From an uncultured Blautia sp. (GTDB lineage Bacteria; Bacillota; Clostridia; Lachnospirales; Lachnospiraceae), in the NCBI GenBank assembly GCA_900549015.1, contig URMH01000014.1, positions 1-57,713 of the forward strand: 57,713 bases of DNA, given 5' to 3'. A program made the position numbers and the translations under genes. Below, in pieces: positions 41,329 through 50,003 of the stretch. Position 1 is the first letter of the stretch. The number at the start of each line of letters is the position of its first letter. The notes beneath the pieces are model-generated. The model saw only the letters and a list, made by a program, of their open reading frames with translations, was not told the DNA's origin and made no database searches.

Positions 41329-43188
41329 ATGGGAAAAGGCAGCAATACAGGGGGAAAGATACAGTGGAGTAAAATGTTAAAAAAGCTTTCTCCTTATACA
41401 ATTCAAAAGGGGTTCCGCTATCTGAAGCATTACGGAGTAAAGGAATTCTGGATTCGTCTCCATGAGAGGTTTGAGCCGGAGGAAGTCCCTTATGAATCCT
41501 GGTATGAAGCGTATGTACCAGATGGGGAAACGTTAAACCGTCAGAGAAAGAGGAAATTTTCAAATGCGCCTCTTATCAGCGTAGTTGTTCCGGCATATCA
41601 TACGCCGCCGCTTTTTTTGAGACAAATGCTGGATTCTCTGATCGCACAGACGTATGGGGGATGGGAACTCTGCATTGCAAACGGAAGCCCGGATGACAAA
41701 GAGATGGAAGCTGTTCTGGCGGAATATGAAAGAAGAGACAGCCGTATCCGCCATGAAAATCTGAAAGAAAATCTGGGCATTGCAGAGAATACAAACGCGG
41801 CGTTTCGTATGGCGGGAGGAGAGTTTATCGGGCTTCTCGACCATGACGACCTTCTCGCGCCAAATGCGTTATATGAAATTGCCCTTGCTCTGGAAAAAAA
41901 TCCGGAGGCAGATGTGGTCTACACAGATGAGGATAAGGTGACGACAGATTTAAAAGAACATTTTCAGCCGCATTTAAAGCCGGATTTTAATCTGGACCTT
42001 CTCCGTTCCAACAATTACATCTGTCATTTCTTTACGGTGCGAAGAGAAATCGTGGAGCAGGTGGGTGGATTCCGAAAAGAATTTGACGGAGCGCAGGATT
42101 ACGATTTTATTTTCCGATGTACAGAAGAGGCGGAGAAAATCCTTCATGTGCCGGAAATCCTTTACCACTGGAGGACCCACAAAGAGTCGACAGCAGACAA
42201 TCCGGCAAGCAAGATGTATGCCTTTGAAGCCGGAAAGCGGGCGATAGAAGCGCATTTAGAGCGGACAGGAACAGAAGGGGAGGTAAGCCATACCCCGGAT
42301 CTTGGATTTTACAGAGTGAAATATCCGGTGCAGGGCGAGCCTCTTGTTTCCATTATCATTCCCAATAAAGACGAGAAGGAATCACTGGAAGCCTGCTTAA
42401 ATTCCATATGGGAAAAAACAACGTACAGAAATTACGAGATTATAGTTGTGGAAAACAACAGTACATCGGAGGAAATCTTCCGGTATTATAAAGAAATTTC
42501 AAAAAAAGGCGTGCGCCTTTTAAGATGGAAGAAGGAGTTTAACTATTCTGCCATCAATAATTTCGGCGCTGCTCATGCAAAAGGAGAGTTTCTCCTGTTT
42601 CTGAATAACGATGTGACGGTGATCACACCGGACTGGCTTACAGAGCTTGTGGGGCTTTGTCAGAGAAAAGAAGTGGGAGCGGCGGGCGTCAAGCTCCTCT
42701 ATCCTGATAATACCATTCAGCATGCAGGCTGCGTCATAGGAATCGGAGGAATTGCAGGGCATATGTTTGTGGATATGTCGGCAAACCGTACTGGATATCT
42801 TCACAAGGCATCTCTGCTGCAGGATATGAGTGCGGTAACTGCCGCCTGCATGATAGTGAAAAAGCAGGTATTTGACCAGGTGGGCGGTTTTACGGAAGAG
42901 CTTGCAGTAGCTTTTAATGATGTGGATTTATGTCTGAAAATAAACAAAGCGGGAAGTCTTGTTGTATACGACCCATATGTGCAGCTTTATCATATGGAAT
43001 CAAAAACAAGGGGCGCAGAGGATTCCAAAGAAAAGGTGCGCCGTTTCCAGACAGAAATTGAGTATATGCGGTGTCACTGGATTGACATTCTGAAAAACGG
43101 AGACCCGTATTATAATAAAAATCTTTCTCTTACCAAGTGGAATTATTCTTTGAAGCCGCTTTCGGGAATGGGAAACAAGAAGGGATAA
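41329..43188 (+). CDS. Tandem GT2-domain glycosyltransferase
   Basis: The 619-residue protein holds two GT-A type family 2 domains. The first begins at about residue 82 (PLISVVVPAYHTPPLFLRQML, with DHDD), the second at about 340 (PLVSIIIPNKDEKESLEACL, with LNNDVTVI). About 75 N-terminal residues are basic and lack a signal peptide. Such two-domain enzymes build rhamnan or related cell-wall polysaccharides, each domain adding a sugar. The start lacks a strong ribosome site (AGAGGTTAAAATAA). It is first of a short polysaccharide operon, 3 bases before the next GT2 gene. Confidence 0.9.
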   Translation: MGKGSNTGGKIQWSKMLKKLSPYTIQKGFRYLKHYGVKEFWIRLHERFEPEEVPYESWYEAYVPDGETLNRQRKRKFSNAPLISVVVPAYHTPPLFLRQMLDSLIAQTYGGWELCIANGSPDDKEMEAVLAEYERRDSRIRHENLKENLGIAENTNAAFRMAGGEFIGLLDHDDLLAPNALYEIALALEKNPEADVVYTDEDKVTTDLKEHFQPHLKPDFNLDLLRSNNYICHFFTVRREIVEQVGGFRKEFDGAQDYDFIFRCTEEAEKILHVPEILYHWRTHKESTADNPASKMYAFEAGKRAIEAHLERTGTEGEVSHTPDLGFYRVKYPVQGEPLVSIIIPNKDEKESLEACLNSIWEKTTYRNYEIIVVENNSTSEEIFRYYKEISKKGVRLLRWKKEFNYSAINNFGAAHAKGEFLLFLNNDVTVITPDWLTELVGLCQRKEVGAAGVKLLYPDNTIQHAGCVIGIGGIAGHMFVDMSANRTGYLHKASLLQDMSAVTAACMIVKKQVFDQVGGFTEELAVAFNDVDLCLKINKAGSLVVYDPYVQLYHMESKTRGAEDSKEKVRRFQTEIEYMRCHWIDILKNGDPYYNKNLSLTKWNYSLKPLSGMGNKKG

Positions 43189-43191
43189 AAA

Positions 43192-44139
43192 ATGGAAGTA
43201 TCAGTTGTTATTCCCAATTATAACGGGTTGGCATATCTGGAGGGGGTTCTTTCCAGTCTGGAATGCCAGAGTATGAAAAATTTTGAAGTGATTCTTGTAG
43301 ACAACGGTTCTACAGACGGAAGCTGTGCTTTTGTGGCATCGCAGTATTCCTGGGTTCATATTATCGAGCTTTCTGAGAATTTTGGATTTTCCAGAGCTGT
43401 AAATGAAGGAATTAAGGCAGCCAGAGCTCCTTATGTACTGCTTTTAAATAATGACACAGAGGTGGAGCCGGATTTTCTGAAAGAGATGACAGAAGGGCTC
43501 CAGAGACATAAAAAGGCATTTTCCTGTCAGGCAAAGATGCTTCAGTTTCATGACAGGGAGAAGATGGATGACGGAGGCAATTATTACTGTGCGCTTGGCT
43601 GGGCGTTTGCAGGGGGAAAAGAAAAATCAGCAAAGCATTACGACAAAGAGAAAAAGATTTTTTCTTCCTGCGCAGGAGCTGCCATTTATCGAAAAAAAAT
43701 ATTTGAAAAAATCGGATATTTTGACGATGAGCATTTTGCATATCTGGAAGATTTGGATGTGGGATACAGAGCACGCATCTACGGTTATGAAAACTGGTAT
43801 ATTCCCGGTGCAGTTGTGTATCATGTGGGAAGCGGAACAAGCGGTTCCAGGTATAATCAGTTTAAAATCCGTTATTCTTCCAGAAATAATATCTACATGA
43901 TTTATAAAAATATGCCGTTTTTGCAGATTATTTTGAACCTTCCCTTTTTACTTGTAGGATTTGGAATGAAAATCCTGTTTTTCTGCCTGAAGGGATATGG
44001 GAGAGAGTATCTGGCAGGTATTAAGAACGGGTTTCAGTTAAGCGTAAAAGGCAGAAAAGTTCCGTTTTCACTGAAGCATTTCCCGGCATACTGTAAGATA
44101 CAATGGGAGCTGTGGGTGAATATATTTAGACGTTTTTGA
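43192..44139 (+). CDS. GT2-family glycosyltransferase (rhamnosyltransferase-like)
   Basis: The 315-residue protein starts MEVSVVIPNYNGLAYLEGVL and carries LVDNGSTDGS, LLLNNDTEVEPDF and the acceptor-loop LEDLDVGYRARIYGY, resembling WbbL-type rhamnosyltransferases. A hydrophobic segment near residues 244-266 and a basic C-terminus suggest membrane association. The donor is probably a dTDP sugar (inference). It sits directly behind the tandem enzyme. Confidence 0.88.
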   Translation: MEVSVVIPNYNGLAYLEGVLSSLECQSMKNFEVILVDNGSTDGSCAFVASQYSWVHIIELSENFGFSRAVNEGIKAARAPYVLLLNNDTEVEPDFLKEMTEGLQRHKKAFSCQAKMLQFHDREKMDDGGNYYCALGWAFAGGKEKSAKHYDKEKKIFSSCAGAAIYRKKIFEKIGYFDDEHFAYLEDLDVGYRARIYGYENWYIPGAVVYHVGSGTSGSRYNQFKIRYSSRNNIYMIYKNMPFLQIILNLPFLLVGFGMKILFFCLKGYGREYLAGIKNGFQLSVKGRKVPFSLKHFPAYCKIQWELWVNIFRRF

Positions 44140-44170
44140 AAGCTCTCCGGGAAAATTTACAGAATTTTTA

Positions 44171-44199
44171 TTGCATTTATGTGTTTCATATTATAATAT
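44171..44199 (+). promoter_or_regulatory. Weak promoter candidate before the sugar transferase
   Basis: TTGCAT (44171-44176) and TAATAT (44194-44199) with a 17-base spacer; TATAAT at 44192-44197 would give a spacer of 15. It lies in the 92-base gap between polysaccharide genes. Confidence 0.4.
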
Positions 44200-44231
44200 A
44201 AAGGCAATGATTAAAACAGAGGTGGCTGTAA

Positions 44232-45635
44232 TTGATTAAAGACAATCAGAAAAATTTCACTCGCCTCCATGTAGCGATAGATATTGTTGTAATTGCATTT
44301 TCTTATATTTTTGCATGGCTTTTCCGTTTCGTAGGTCCTATGGCAGATTCTGCCACAACGTCTAAGACCTTTGAAGAGTACATGATACTCCTGCTTATGA
44401 TTATTCCGGGATACCTGCTTCTGTATCAGGCATTTACACTATACGAGCCGATTCGAATGCAGGGTCGCCGTCTTGTGCTGGCAAATATAATCAAGGCGAA
44501 CACCCTTGGGTTTCTGATTATTATGTTCGTTCTTTATTATGTAGAAGAGGGCAACTTTTCCCGTGTGACCTTTGGTATTTTTTATGTGACAAACATCTGC
44601 CTGGAGTGGGCAGTGAGAATGCTTATTTTTTATATTCTCCGTGACATGAGAAAAAAAGGTCTGAATCAGAAGCAGGTTCTTCTTGTGGGATATAGCCGGG
44701 CGGCAGAGGAGTATATCGACAGAATTCAGCAGAATCCTCAGTGGGGATATACAGTGAGGGGAATCCTGGATGATAATGTTCCGGCGGGCACCATGTACAA
44801 GAATGTAAAAGTAATCGGAAGAATTGCAAACCTTATGGTAATCCTTCCTGTGAGCAGTCTTGATGAAATTGCCATTACCCTGGGTCTGAATCAGTATTAT
44901 CGCCTGGAGGAAATAGTGACGCTTTGTGAAAAGTCAGGAGTACACACAAAATTTATTCCGGACTATAATAAGATTATTCCAACGAAGCCATATACAGAGG
45001 ATATACAGGGACTTCCTGTTATCAATATCCGCTACGTGCCGTTAAGCAATACATTTAACGCTCTTGTTAAAAGAGTGATGGACATTGTAGGCTCTATAGT
45101 GGGAATTATTGTATCATCGCCTGTTATGCTTTTGATGTGTATCCTGATTAAGTTTTCATCTCCCGGTCCGCTTATTTACAAGCAGGAGAGAGTGGGACTT
45201 CATAATAAGACGTTCTGGATGTACAAGTTTCGTTCTATGGAGGTTCAGCCGGAATCAGAAGAGAAGAAGGCATGGACAATAAAGAACGACCCACGTGTGA
45301 CGGGAATTGGAAAATTCATGCGCCGGACAAGTATAGATGAGCTTCCGCAGCTTTTCAATATTTTAAAAGGCGATATGAGTCTTGTAGGTCCACGACCGGA
45401 AAGACCGTTTTTCGTGGAAAAATTCAGAGAAGAAATTCCGCGGTACATGGTCAAACATCAGGTTCGACCAGGTCTTACAGGCTGGGCGCAGGTAAATGGT
45501 TACAGAGGAGATACCTCAATCCGTAAGAGAATCGAATGCGATTTATATTACATTGAGAACTGGAGCATCGGATTTGATATAAAAATCATGTTCCTTACGG
45601 TATTTAAAGGTTTTATCAATAAGAACGCATATTAA
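44232..45635 (+). CDS. Polyprenyl-phosphate sugar phosphotransferase (initiating transferase)
   Basis: The 467-residue WbaP/CpsE-like protein starts at TTG after AGAGGTGGCTGTAA. Four N-terminal membrane helices (about residues 13-130) precede a CoA-binding-like domain (VLLVGYSRAAEEY) and the catalytic bacterial sugar transferase domain: KRVMDIVGSIVGIIV helix, KFRSMEVQPE, RRTSIDELPQLFNILKGDMSLVGPRPE and RPGLTGWAQVNGY. It transfers a hexose 1-phosphate to undecaprenyl phosphate, starting repeat-unit assembly. It is followed by the LCP ligase gene. Confidence 0.95.
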   Translation: MIKDNQKNFTRLHVAIDIVVIAFSYIFAWLFRFVGPMADSATTSKTFEEYMILLLMIIPGYLLLYQAFTLYEPIRMQGRRLVLANIIKANTLGFLIIMFVLYYVEEGNFSRVTFGIFYVTNICLEWAVRMLIFYILRDMRKKGLNQKQVLLVGYSRAAEEYIDRIQQNPQWGYTVRGILDDNVPAGTMYKNVKVIGRIANLMVILPVSSLDEIAITLGLNQYYRLEEIVTLCEKSGVHTKFIPDYNKIIPTKPYTEDIQGLPVINIRYVPLSNTFNALVKRVMDIVGSIVGIIVSSPVMLLMCILIKFSSPGPLIYKQERVGLHNKTFWMYKFRSMEVQPESEEKKAWTIKNDPRVTGIGKFMRRTSIDELPQLFNILKGDMSLVGPRPERPFFVEKFREEIPRYMVKHQVRPGLTGWAQVNGYRGDTSIRKRIECDLYYIENWSIGFDIKIMFLTVFKGFINKNAY

Positions 45636-45647
45636 AAGGGGAAAAAA

Positions 45648-47123
45648 ATGTCAAAACCAGGAAGAAAAAAGAAAAAATTTTTATTTGTTCTTGAAATCAT
45701 TGTGCTGTTGGTGTTTATCGGCGGTTTGTATATTTACGGACAGATTTCATCAAAGCTTGATAAAATTGAGCAGCCGATTCTGGATGAAGAAAAAATCCTT
45801 GTAAACGAGGATGTGCCGGAAATGACAGGATATACCACATACGCTCTCTTTGGAATCGACCACAGAGATAAAAATGCAGCTCTTGGCGCAGAGAACAGCG
45901 ATACCATGATTATTGCCAGTGTCAATAACGATACGAAAGAGGTAAAACTTGTATCTCTCTATCGAGACACGCTGTTAAATGTAGGAAACGACATATACAC
46001 AAAAATCAATGCAGCCTATGCTTACGGAGGACCGGAACAGGCGATTTCTGCGCTGAATACAAACCTTGATCTTGATATTAAGGATTATGCAACAGTTGAT
46101 TTCAATGCTCTGACAGAAGCGGTGGATGCTATGGGCGGTCTTGATATTCCGCTTTCTTATGCAGAGATTGAGCATATGAATAATTACAGTGTAGAAACGG
46201 CAGAAGAGACAGGAAAGAGCTTTACTCCTGTTGAAAAACCGGATCCTGCTCCTGAAAATCAGGAAGAGATTCTCGGGACGTATCACCTGAATGGTGTACA
46301 GGTAACGTCTTACTGTCGTATCCGTTATACATCCAGCCTTGACATGGGGCGTACAGAGAGACAGAGAAGGGTGATTCAGATGCTCTTTATGAAAGCAAAA
46401 TCGGCAGGATTAAGCACTCTTTTTAAAGTGATGGACGACGTCTTTCCTATGGTGCAGACTTCCCTTTCAAAAAATGAGATACTTGCTCTTGCTCCTTCTG
46501 TAATCGGATACAGCATAGGAGAGACAACTGGTTTCCCAATGGAATATAAGTTTGCAGATGTAAAGGGCAGCGTAATTGTACCGACTTCTCTGGAAACGAA
46601 TGTAATTGAACTTCACAAATATCTGTATGGTGAGGATGTGACATATACTCCAAGTACAACTGTAAAAGAGAGAAGCGGAAAGATTCTTGAGATTGTAGGA
46701 GGAGAACAGAATATTGTGGATACTGCGCCCGTTGTAGAGGACGATACGGTTCAGGATGATTTTGTATGGCAGTCTCCTTCAACAGATGATGGCGATACAG
46801 GATACGATCCGAACTACGACTCGGATTACGATCCGGATCAGGGCGGCGGAGACGATGGCTCCGGCGGAGGCGATTACGATCCAAATTATGACCCAAATTA
46901 TGACCCGAACTATGATCCGGATTACGATCCGGATCAGGGCGGCGGAGATGATGGTTCCGGTGGAGGTGACTACGACCCGAATTATGATCCGGATTACAAT
47001 CCAGATCAGGGCGGCGGAGACGATGGATCCGGAGATGACGGTTCCGGCGGTGGAGACGTTGGAGGCGGTGATGTCGGCGGAGGAGATATAAGCGACGGTG
47101 AAACCGGCGAAGTTTATCAGTAG
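45648..47123 (+). CDS. LytR-CpsA-Psr (LCP) ligase with acidic Asp/Tyr/Gly repeat tail
   Basis: The 491-residue protein has a basic N-terminus, one membrane helix (about residues 11-30) and the LCP domain: SDTMIIASVNNDTKEVKLVSLYRDTL, TKINAAYAYGG, DYATVDFNALTEAVDAMGGLDI, RIRYTSSLDMGRTERQRRVI. LCP proteins move undecaprenyl-linked glycopolymers onto peptidoglycan. From residue 386 to the end comes a low-complexity tail built of YDPN/YDPD tetrads and QGGGDDGSGGGD spacers in three rounds, very acidic. It could bind divalent cations or act as an extended wall spacer; its length should vary between strains. Confidence 0.92.
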   Translation: MSKPGRKKKKFLFVLEIIVLLVFIGGLYIYGQISSKLDKIEQPILDEEKILVNEDVPEMTGYTTYALFGIDHRDKNAALGAENSDTMIIASVNNDTKEVKLVSLYRDTLLNVGNDIYTKINAAYAYGGPEQAISALNTNLDLDIKDYATVDFNALTEAVDAMGGLDIPLSYAEIEHMNNYSVETAEETGKSFTPVEKPDPAPENQEEILGTYHLNGVQVTSYCRIRYTSSLDMGRTERQRRVIQMLFMKAKSAGLSTLFKVMDDVFPMVQTSLSKNEILALAPSVIGYSIGETTGFPMEYKFADVKGSVIVPTSLETNVIELHKYLYGEDVTYTPSTTVKERSGKILEIVGGEQNIVDTAPVVEDDTVQDDFVWQSPSTDDGDTGYDPNYDSDYDPDQGGGDDGSGGGDYDPNYDPNYDPNYDPDYDPDQGGGDDGSGGGDYDPNYDPDYNPDQGGGDDGSGDDGSGGGDVGGGDVGGGDISDGETGEVYQ

Positions 47124-47135
47124 ACAGATAACAGC

Positions 47136-47169
47136 AAAAAAGGAGCATCTGAAAAGATGGTCCTTTTTT
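47136..47169 (+). terminator. Terminator after the LCP gene
   Basis: AAAAAAGGA plus CATCT pair with AGATG plus TCCTTTTTT around a GAAA loop, ending in T6. It lies just before the ribosome site of the next glycosyltransferase, so readthrough or another promoter must supply that gene. Confidence 0.85.
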
Positions 47170-47185
47170 CGACAGGAGAAAATAA

Positions 47186-48112
47186 ATGGAAAAGACAAGA
47201 GTAAATGTGATCATTCCCACATATCGCCCGGGAAGAGAGTTTCCCGAACTGTTAAAAGGGCTTAAAAATCAGGAATATCAGACGGATAAAGTGATTATTA
47301 TGAATACAGAGGAAGAATATTGGGACGCCCGGTGGGAAGCACTTTATCCGAAGACAGAAGTTCACCACATCAAAAAGAGCGAGTTTGATCATGGTGGAAC
47401 GAGAATGGCGGGAGCAGCTCTGGCAGATGGCGGCATTCTTGTATTTATGACGCAGGATGCAGTTCCTTACGATAAATTTCTCATTGGAAATCTTATAAAG
47501 CCCATTCTGGAGCGGGAAAGTGTGGGGGCTGCCTATGCAAGACAGCTTCCCAGAGAGGACTGCAGCTTTTTGGAAAAGTGTACAAGAAGTTTCAATTATC
47601 CGGAAACCTCCTGTATCAAAACAGAAAAGGATATGCCTGTTTATGGGATTAAAACATTTTTCTGTTCTAATGTCTGCGCGGCGTACAGAAGAGAAGCCTA
47701 TGACAAAGCAGGCGGTTTTGTGGACAGGGCGATTTTTAATGAAGATATGATCTGTGCGGGAAATATGGTGAAAGCAGGATACGGCATTGCCTATGCCGCT
47801 GATGCGAAGGTGGTGCATTCTCATAATTATACTTGTCTGCAGCAGCTTCACAGGAATTTTGATCTGGGCGTATCCCAGGCGGATCACCCGGAAATATTCC
47901 AGGATGTTCCTTCTGAGGGAGAAGGGCTCCGTCTTGTGAAAAAAACAGCGGGAATTCTTGTGAAGGCAGGAAAATTCTGGCTTCTTCCGAAACTTTTTTT
48001 CCAGAGCGGATTTAAGTATATCGGATATTTTATGGGAAAAAGATATAAAAAGCTTCCTCGCAGAATTGTGTTGTGGGCGACCATGAACAAAGCGTACTGG
48101 AAGAAGAGATAA
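47186..48112 (+). CDS. GT2-family rhamnosyltransferase-like glycosyltransferase
   Basis: The 308-residue protein begins TRVNVIIPTYRPGREFPELLKGLKNQ and has HIKKSEFDHGGTRMAGA, LVFMTQDAVP, FNEDMICAGNMVKAGYGIAY and a basic C-terminus. FDHGGTRN-like text and MTQDA are typical of a subgroup of rhamnosyltransferases. It starts after CGACAGGAGAAAATAA, immediately downstream of the terminator. It probably adds a sugar to the same surface polymer. Confidence 0.88.
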   Translation: MEKTRVNVIIPTYRPGREFPELLKGLKNQEYQTDKVIIMNTEEEYWDARWEALYPKTEVHHIKKSEFDHGGTRMAGAALADGGILVFMTQDAVPYDKFLIGNLIKPILERESVGAAYARQLPREDCSFLEKCTRSFNYPETSCIKTEKDMPVYGIKTFFCSNVCAAYRREAYDKAGGFVDRAIFNEDMICAGNMVKAGYGIAYAADAKVVHSHNYTCLQQLHRNFDLGVSQADHPEIFQDVPSEGEGLRLVKKTAGILVKAGKFWLLPKLFFQSGFKYIGYFMGKRYKKLPRRIVLWATMNKAYWKKR

Positions 48113-48121
48113 GCTTCGTCA

Positions 48122-48205
48122 GAACATAATTATTTTCAAAGTTTATCACATTTTGAACACAATTCACTGGTAAACTGGTTTTATAAAAACGAAGATATTA
48201 TGTTC
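48122..48205 (+). repeat. Separated inverted repeat upstream of the HtrA gene
   Basis: GAACATAAT at 48122-48130 and ATTATGTTC at 48197-48205 are exact inverted copies, 66 bases apart, in the 114-base gap before the protease gene. They may be two half-sites or operators for a stress regulator; this is weak evidence. Confidence 0.3.
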
Positions 48206-48226
48206 AGATAGAAGGGAGTAAAGTCC

Positions 48227-49858
48227 ATGAGTGACGAAAGAAAATGGGAGCCTGAGAACAGACAGGCAGAAGGAAGCCCGGGAGCAGATGAAAATAAAGA
48301 AAATATACAGAATGAGCAAAGTGCACAGAACACGCAAAGTATTCCAAACGGGCAGAATACACAATCCGGTGAGAGACGGGAAGGGACAAAGCTTATGACA
48401 CACCCGTACTCCAGATATAACCCGGAATCTCAGAATGCTTCAGACTTCGGCAGATATGGAAATCAGGAAGCGCAGAGGCGAGGTGAGCCCGAACAGAAGG
48501 ATTCCGTTCCTCCAAGATACGGATATTATCAGGTACATGGAAATCAGAGCGGAGCAGGCGGAAACGGAAATCCTCCAAGACCGCCCAAAAACAGAAACAG
48601 CGGAGGCGGTTTCTGGAAAAAGGCAGGCTGTGCAGCACTTCTGGCGGTGATTTTTGGTGTTGTGGCAGGCGGGGTATTTTTCGGTATGGGAACGATTGTA
48701 AAAGAGGAGGAAGAGCCCATTGCAAATACGGAAGTTCTTCAGGAAGACAGCGGCGTTTCCGAAGAAAACCGCATATCAGGAACGGCTTATTCGGTTGCTG
48801 ATGTAGCAGAGGCTTCCATGCCTTCCGTTGTTGCTATTACTTCTGTGAGCGTACAGGAAATCCCGGATTATTTTGGGATTTTTGGATATGGAACACAGCA
48901 GTATCAGAGCGCGGGAAGCGGTTCCGGTATTATTGTGGGAGAAAATGACGATGAGCTTTTGATCGCTACAAATAATCACGTAGTAGCAGGAGCTACTACA
49001 TTGAGCGTATGCTTTATTGGAAAAGACGTAGTAAATGCAGAGGAAGAAACACAGAATCTGGCAAGCGGCGATGGAGATATTAACGTAGAAGACGCAGTGT
49101 CTGCGAAGATCAAGGGAACAGATGAGGAGAATGACCTTGCAGTTGTGGCTGTGAAAAAGAGCGATATTCCGGAAGACACCTTAAGCGAAATTAAAATCGC
49201 GCAGCTCGGAAATTCAGATGGACTTATAGTTGGAGAACAGGTCGTGGCAATCGGAAATGCTCTTGGATATGGCCAGTCTGTTACCTCTGGCTGGGTAAGC
49301 GCCTTAAACAGAAGTATTGCCACAGACGAGGGTACAAATACGGAACTGATTCAGACAGATGCAGCGATCAATCCGGGAAACAGCGGCGGAGCGCTCCTTA
49401 ACATGAAGGGAGAGGTGATTGGGATCAACTCTGCCAAATATGCAGATAATGCAGTGGAAGGTATGGGATATGCCATTCCGATTTCCAAGGCGCAGCCGAT
49501 TCTGGAAGACTTAATGAACCGGAAGACACGAGATAAAGTAGATTCAGATAAAACGGCATATCTCGGCGCAAGCGTGCAGGATCTTCCTTCAGAAGTAAGT
49601 CAGATGTATAATATGCCTTCCGGTGCTTTTGTTACAGAGACGGTTCCGGGAGAGGCAGCAGAAGCAGCCGGCATCAAAAAGGGAGATATTATTGAAAAGC
49701 TGGATGGTCAGAAGGTAACAGGAAATCAGGATTTAATAGATAAACTGCAATATTACGAGGCAGGCGAAACAGTTGAGGTTGTTGTTGCAAGAGCAGATGA
49801 CGGAGAGTATAAAGACATTACAATGGAAGTAACCCTTGGAACACGTCCTCAGGAATAA
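48227..49858 (+). CDS. HtrA/DegP-like membrane-anchored serine protease
   Basis: The 543-residue protein has a long polar, Gln/Asn/Gly-rich cytoplasmic N-terminus (about 130 residues), one membrane helix (about 134-157), an S1C protease domain and a PDZ domain. The catalytic triad is His251 (ATNNHVVAG), Asp303 (ENDLAVVAV) and Ser386 (NPGNSGGAL). The PDZ part starts near ASVQDLPSEV. It degrades or refolds misfolded proteins outside the membrane. The start follows AGAAGGGAGTAAAGTCC. A terminator follows. Confidence 0.94.
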   Translation: MSDERKWEPENRQAEGSPGADENKENIQNEQSAQNTQSIPNGQNTQSGERREGTKLMTHPYSRYNPESQNASDFGRYGNQEAQRRGEPEQKDSVPPRYGYYQVHGNQSGAGGNGNPPRPPKNRNSGGGFWKKAGCAALLAVIFGVVAGGVFFGMGTIVKEEEEPIANTEVLQEDSGVSEENRISGTAYSVADVAEASMPSVVAITSVSVQEIPDYFGIFGYGTQQYQSAGSGSGIIVGENDDELLIATNNHVVAGATTLSVCFIGKDVVNAEEETQNLASGDGDINVEDAVSAKIKGTDEENDLAVVAVKKSDIPEDTLSEIKIAQLGNSDGLIVGEQVVAIGNALGYGQSVTSGWVSALNRSIATDEGTNTELIQTDAAINPGNSGGALLNMKGEVIGINSAKYADNAVEGMGYAIPISKAQPILEDLMNRKTRDKVDSDKTAYLGASVQDLPSEVSQMYNMPSGAFVTETVPGEAAEAAGIKKGDIIEKLDGQKVTGNQDLIDKLQYYEAGETVEVVVARADDGEYKDITMEVTLGTRPQE

Positions 49859-49870
49859 GAACAGTACAGG

Positions 49871-49901
49871 AAATGGGGTGTGTAAAGCACCTCATTTTTT
49901 T
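49871..49901 (+). terminator. Terminator after the HtrA gene
   Basis: AAATGGGGTG pairs with CACCTCATTT (one G-T) over loop TGTAAAG and is followed by T residues, 12 bases past the stop codon. Confidence 0.88.
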
Positions 49902-49941
49902 GCAAAGAGACATAAAAGTATTTTATTTATGAAAAGTTTAT

Positions 49942-49970
49942 TTTAACAGAAAGATATATTGTGATATAAT
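49942..49970 (+). promoter_or_regulatory. Extended -10 promoter of the ClpX paralogue gene
   Basis: TTTAAC (49942-49947), 17 bases, TATAAT (49965-49970) preceded by TGA, an extended -10. It lies 33 bases before the start codon. Confidence 0.7.
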
Positions 49971-50003
49971 GTGACATATCAGAAGGATAAGAAAGGAGTT
50001 ATC

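Noticed and set aside
46447..47220. Long minus-strand frame (257 codons) rich in Arg/His opposite the LCP tail
   Set aside because: It is the mirror of the low-complexity Asp/Tyr/Gly repeats and has no ribosome site or family motif.
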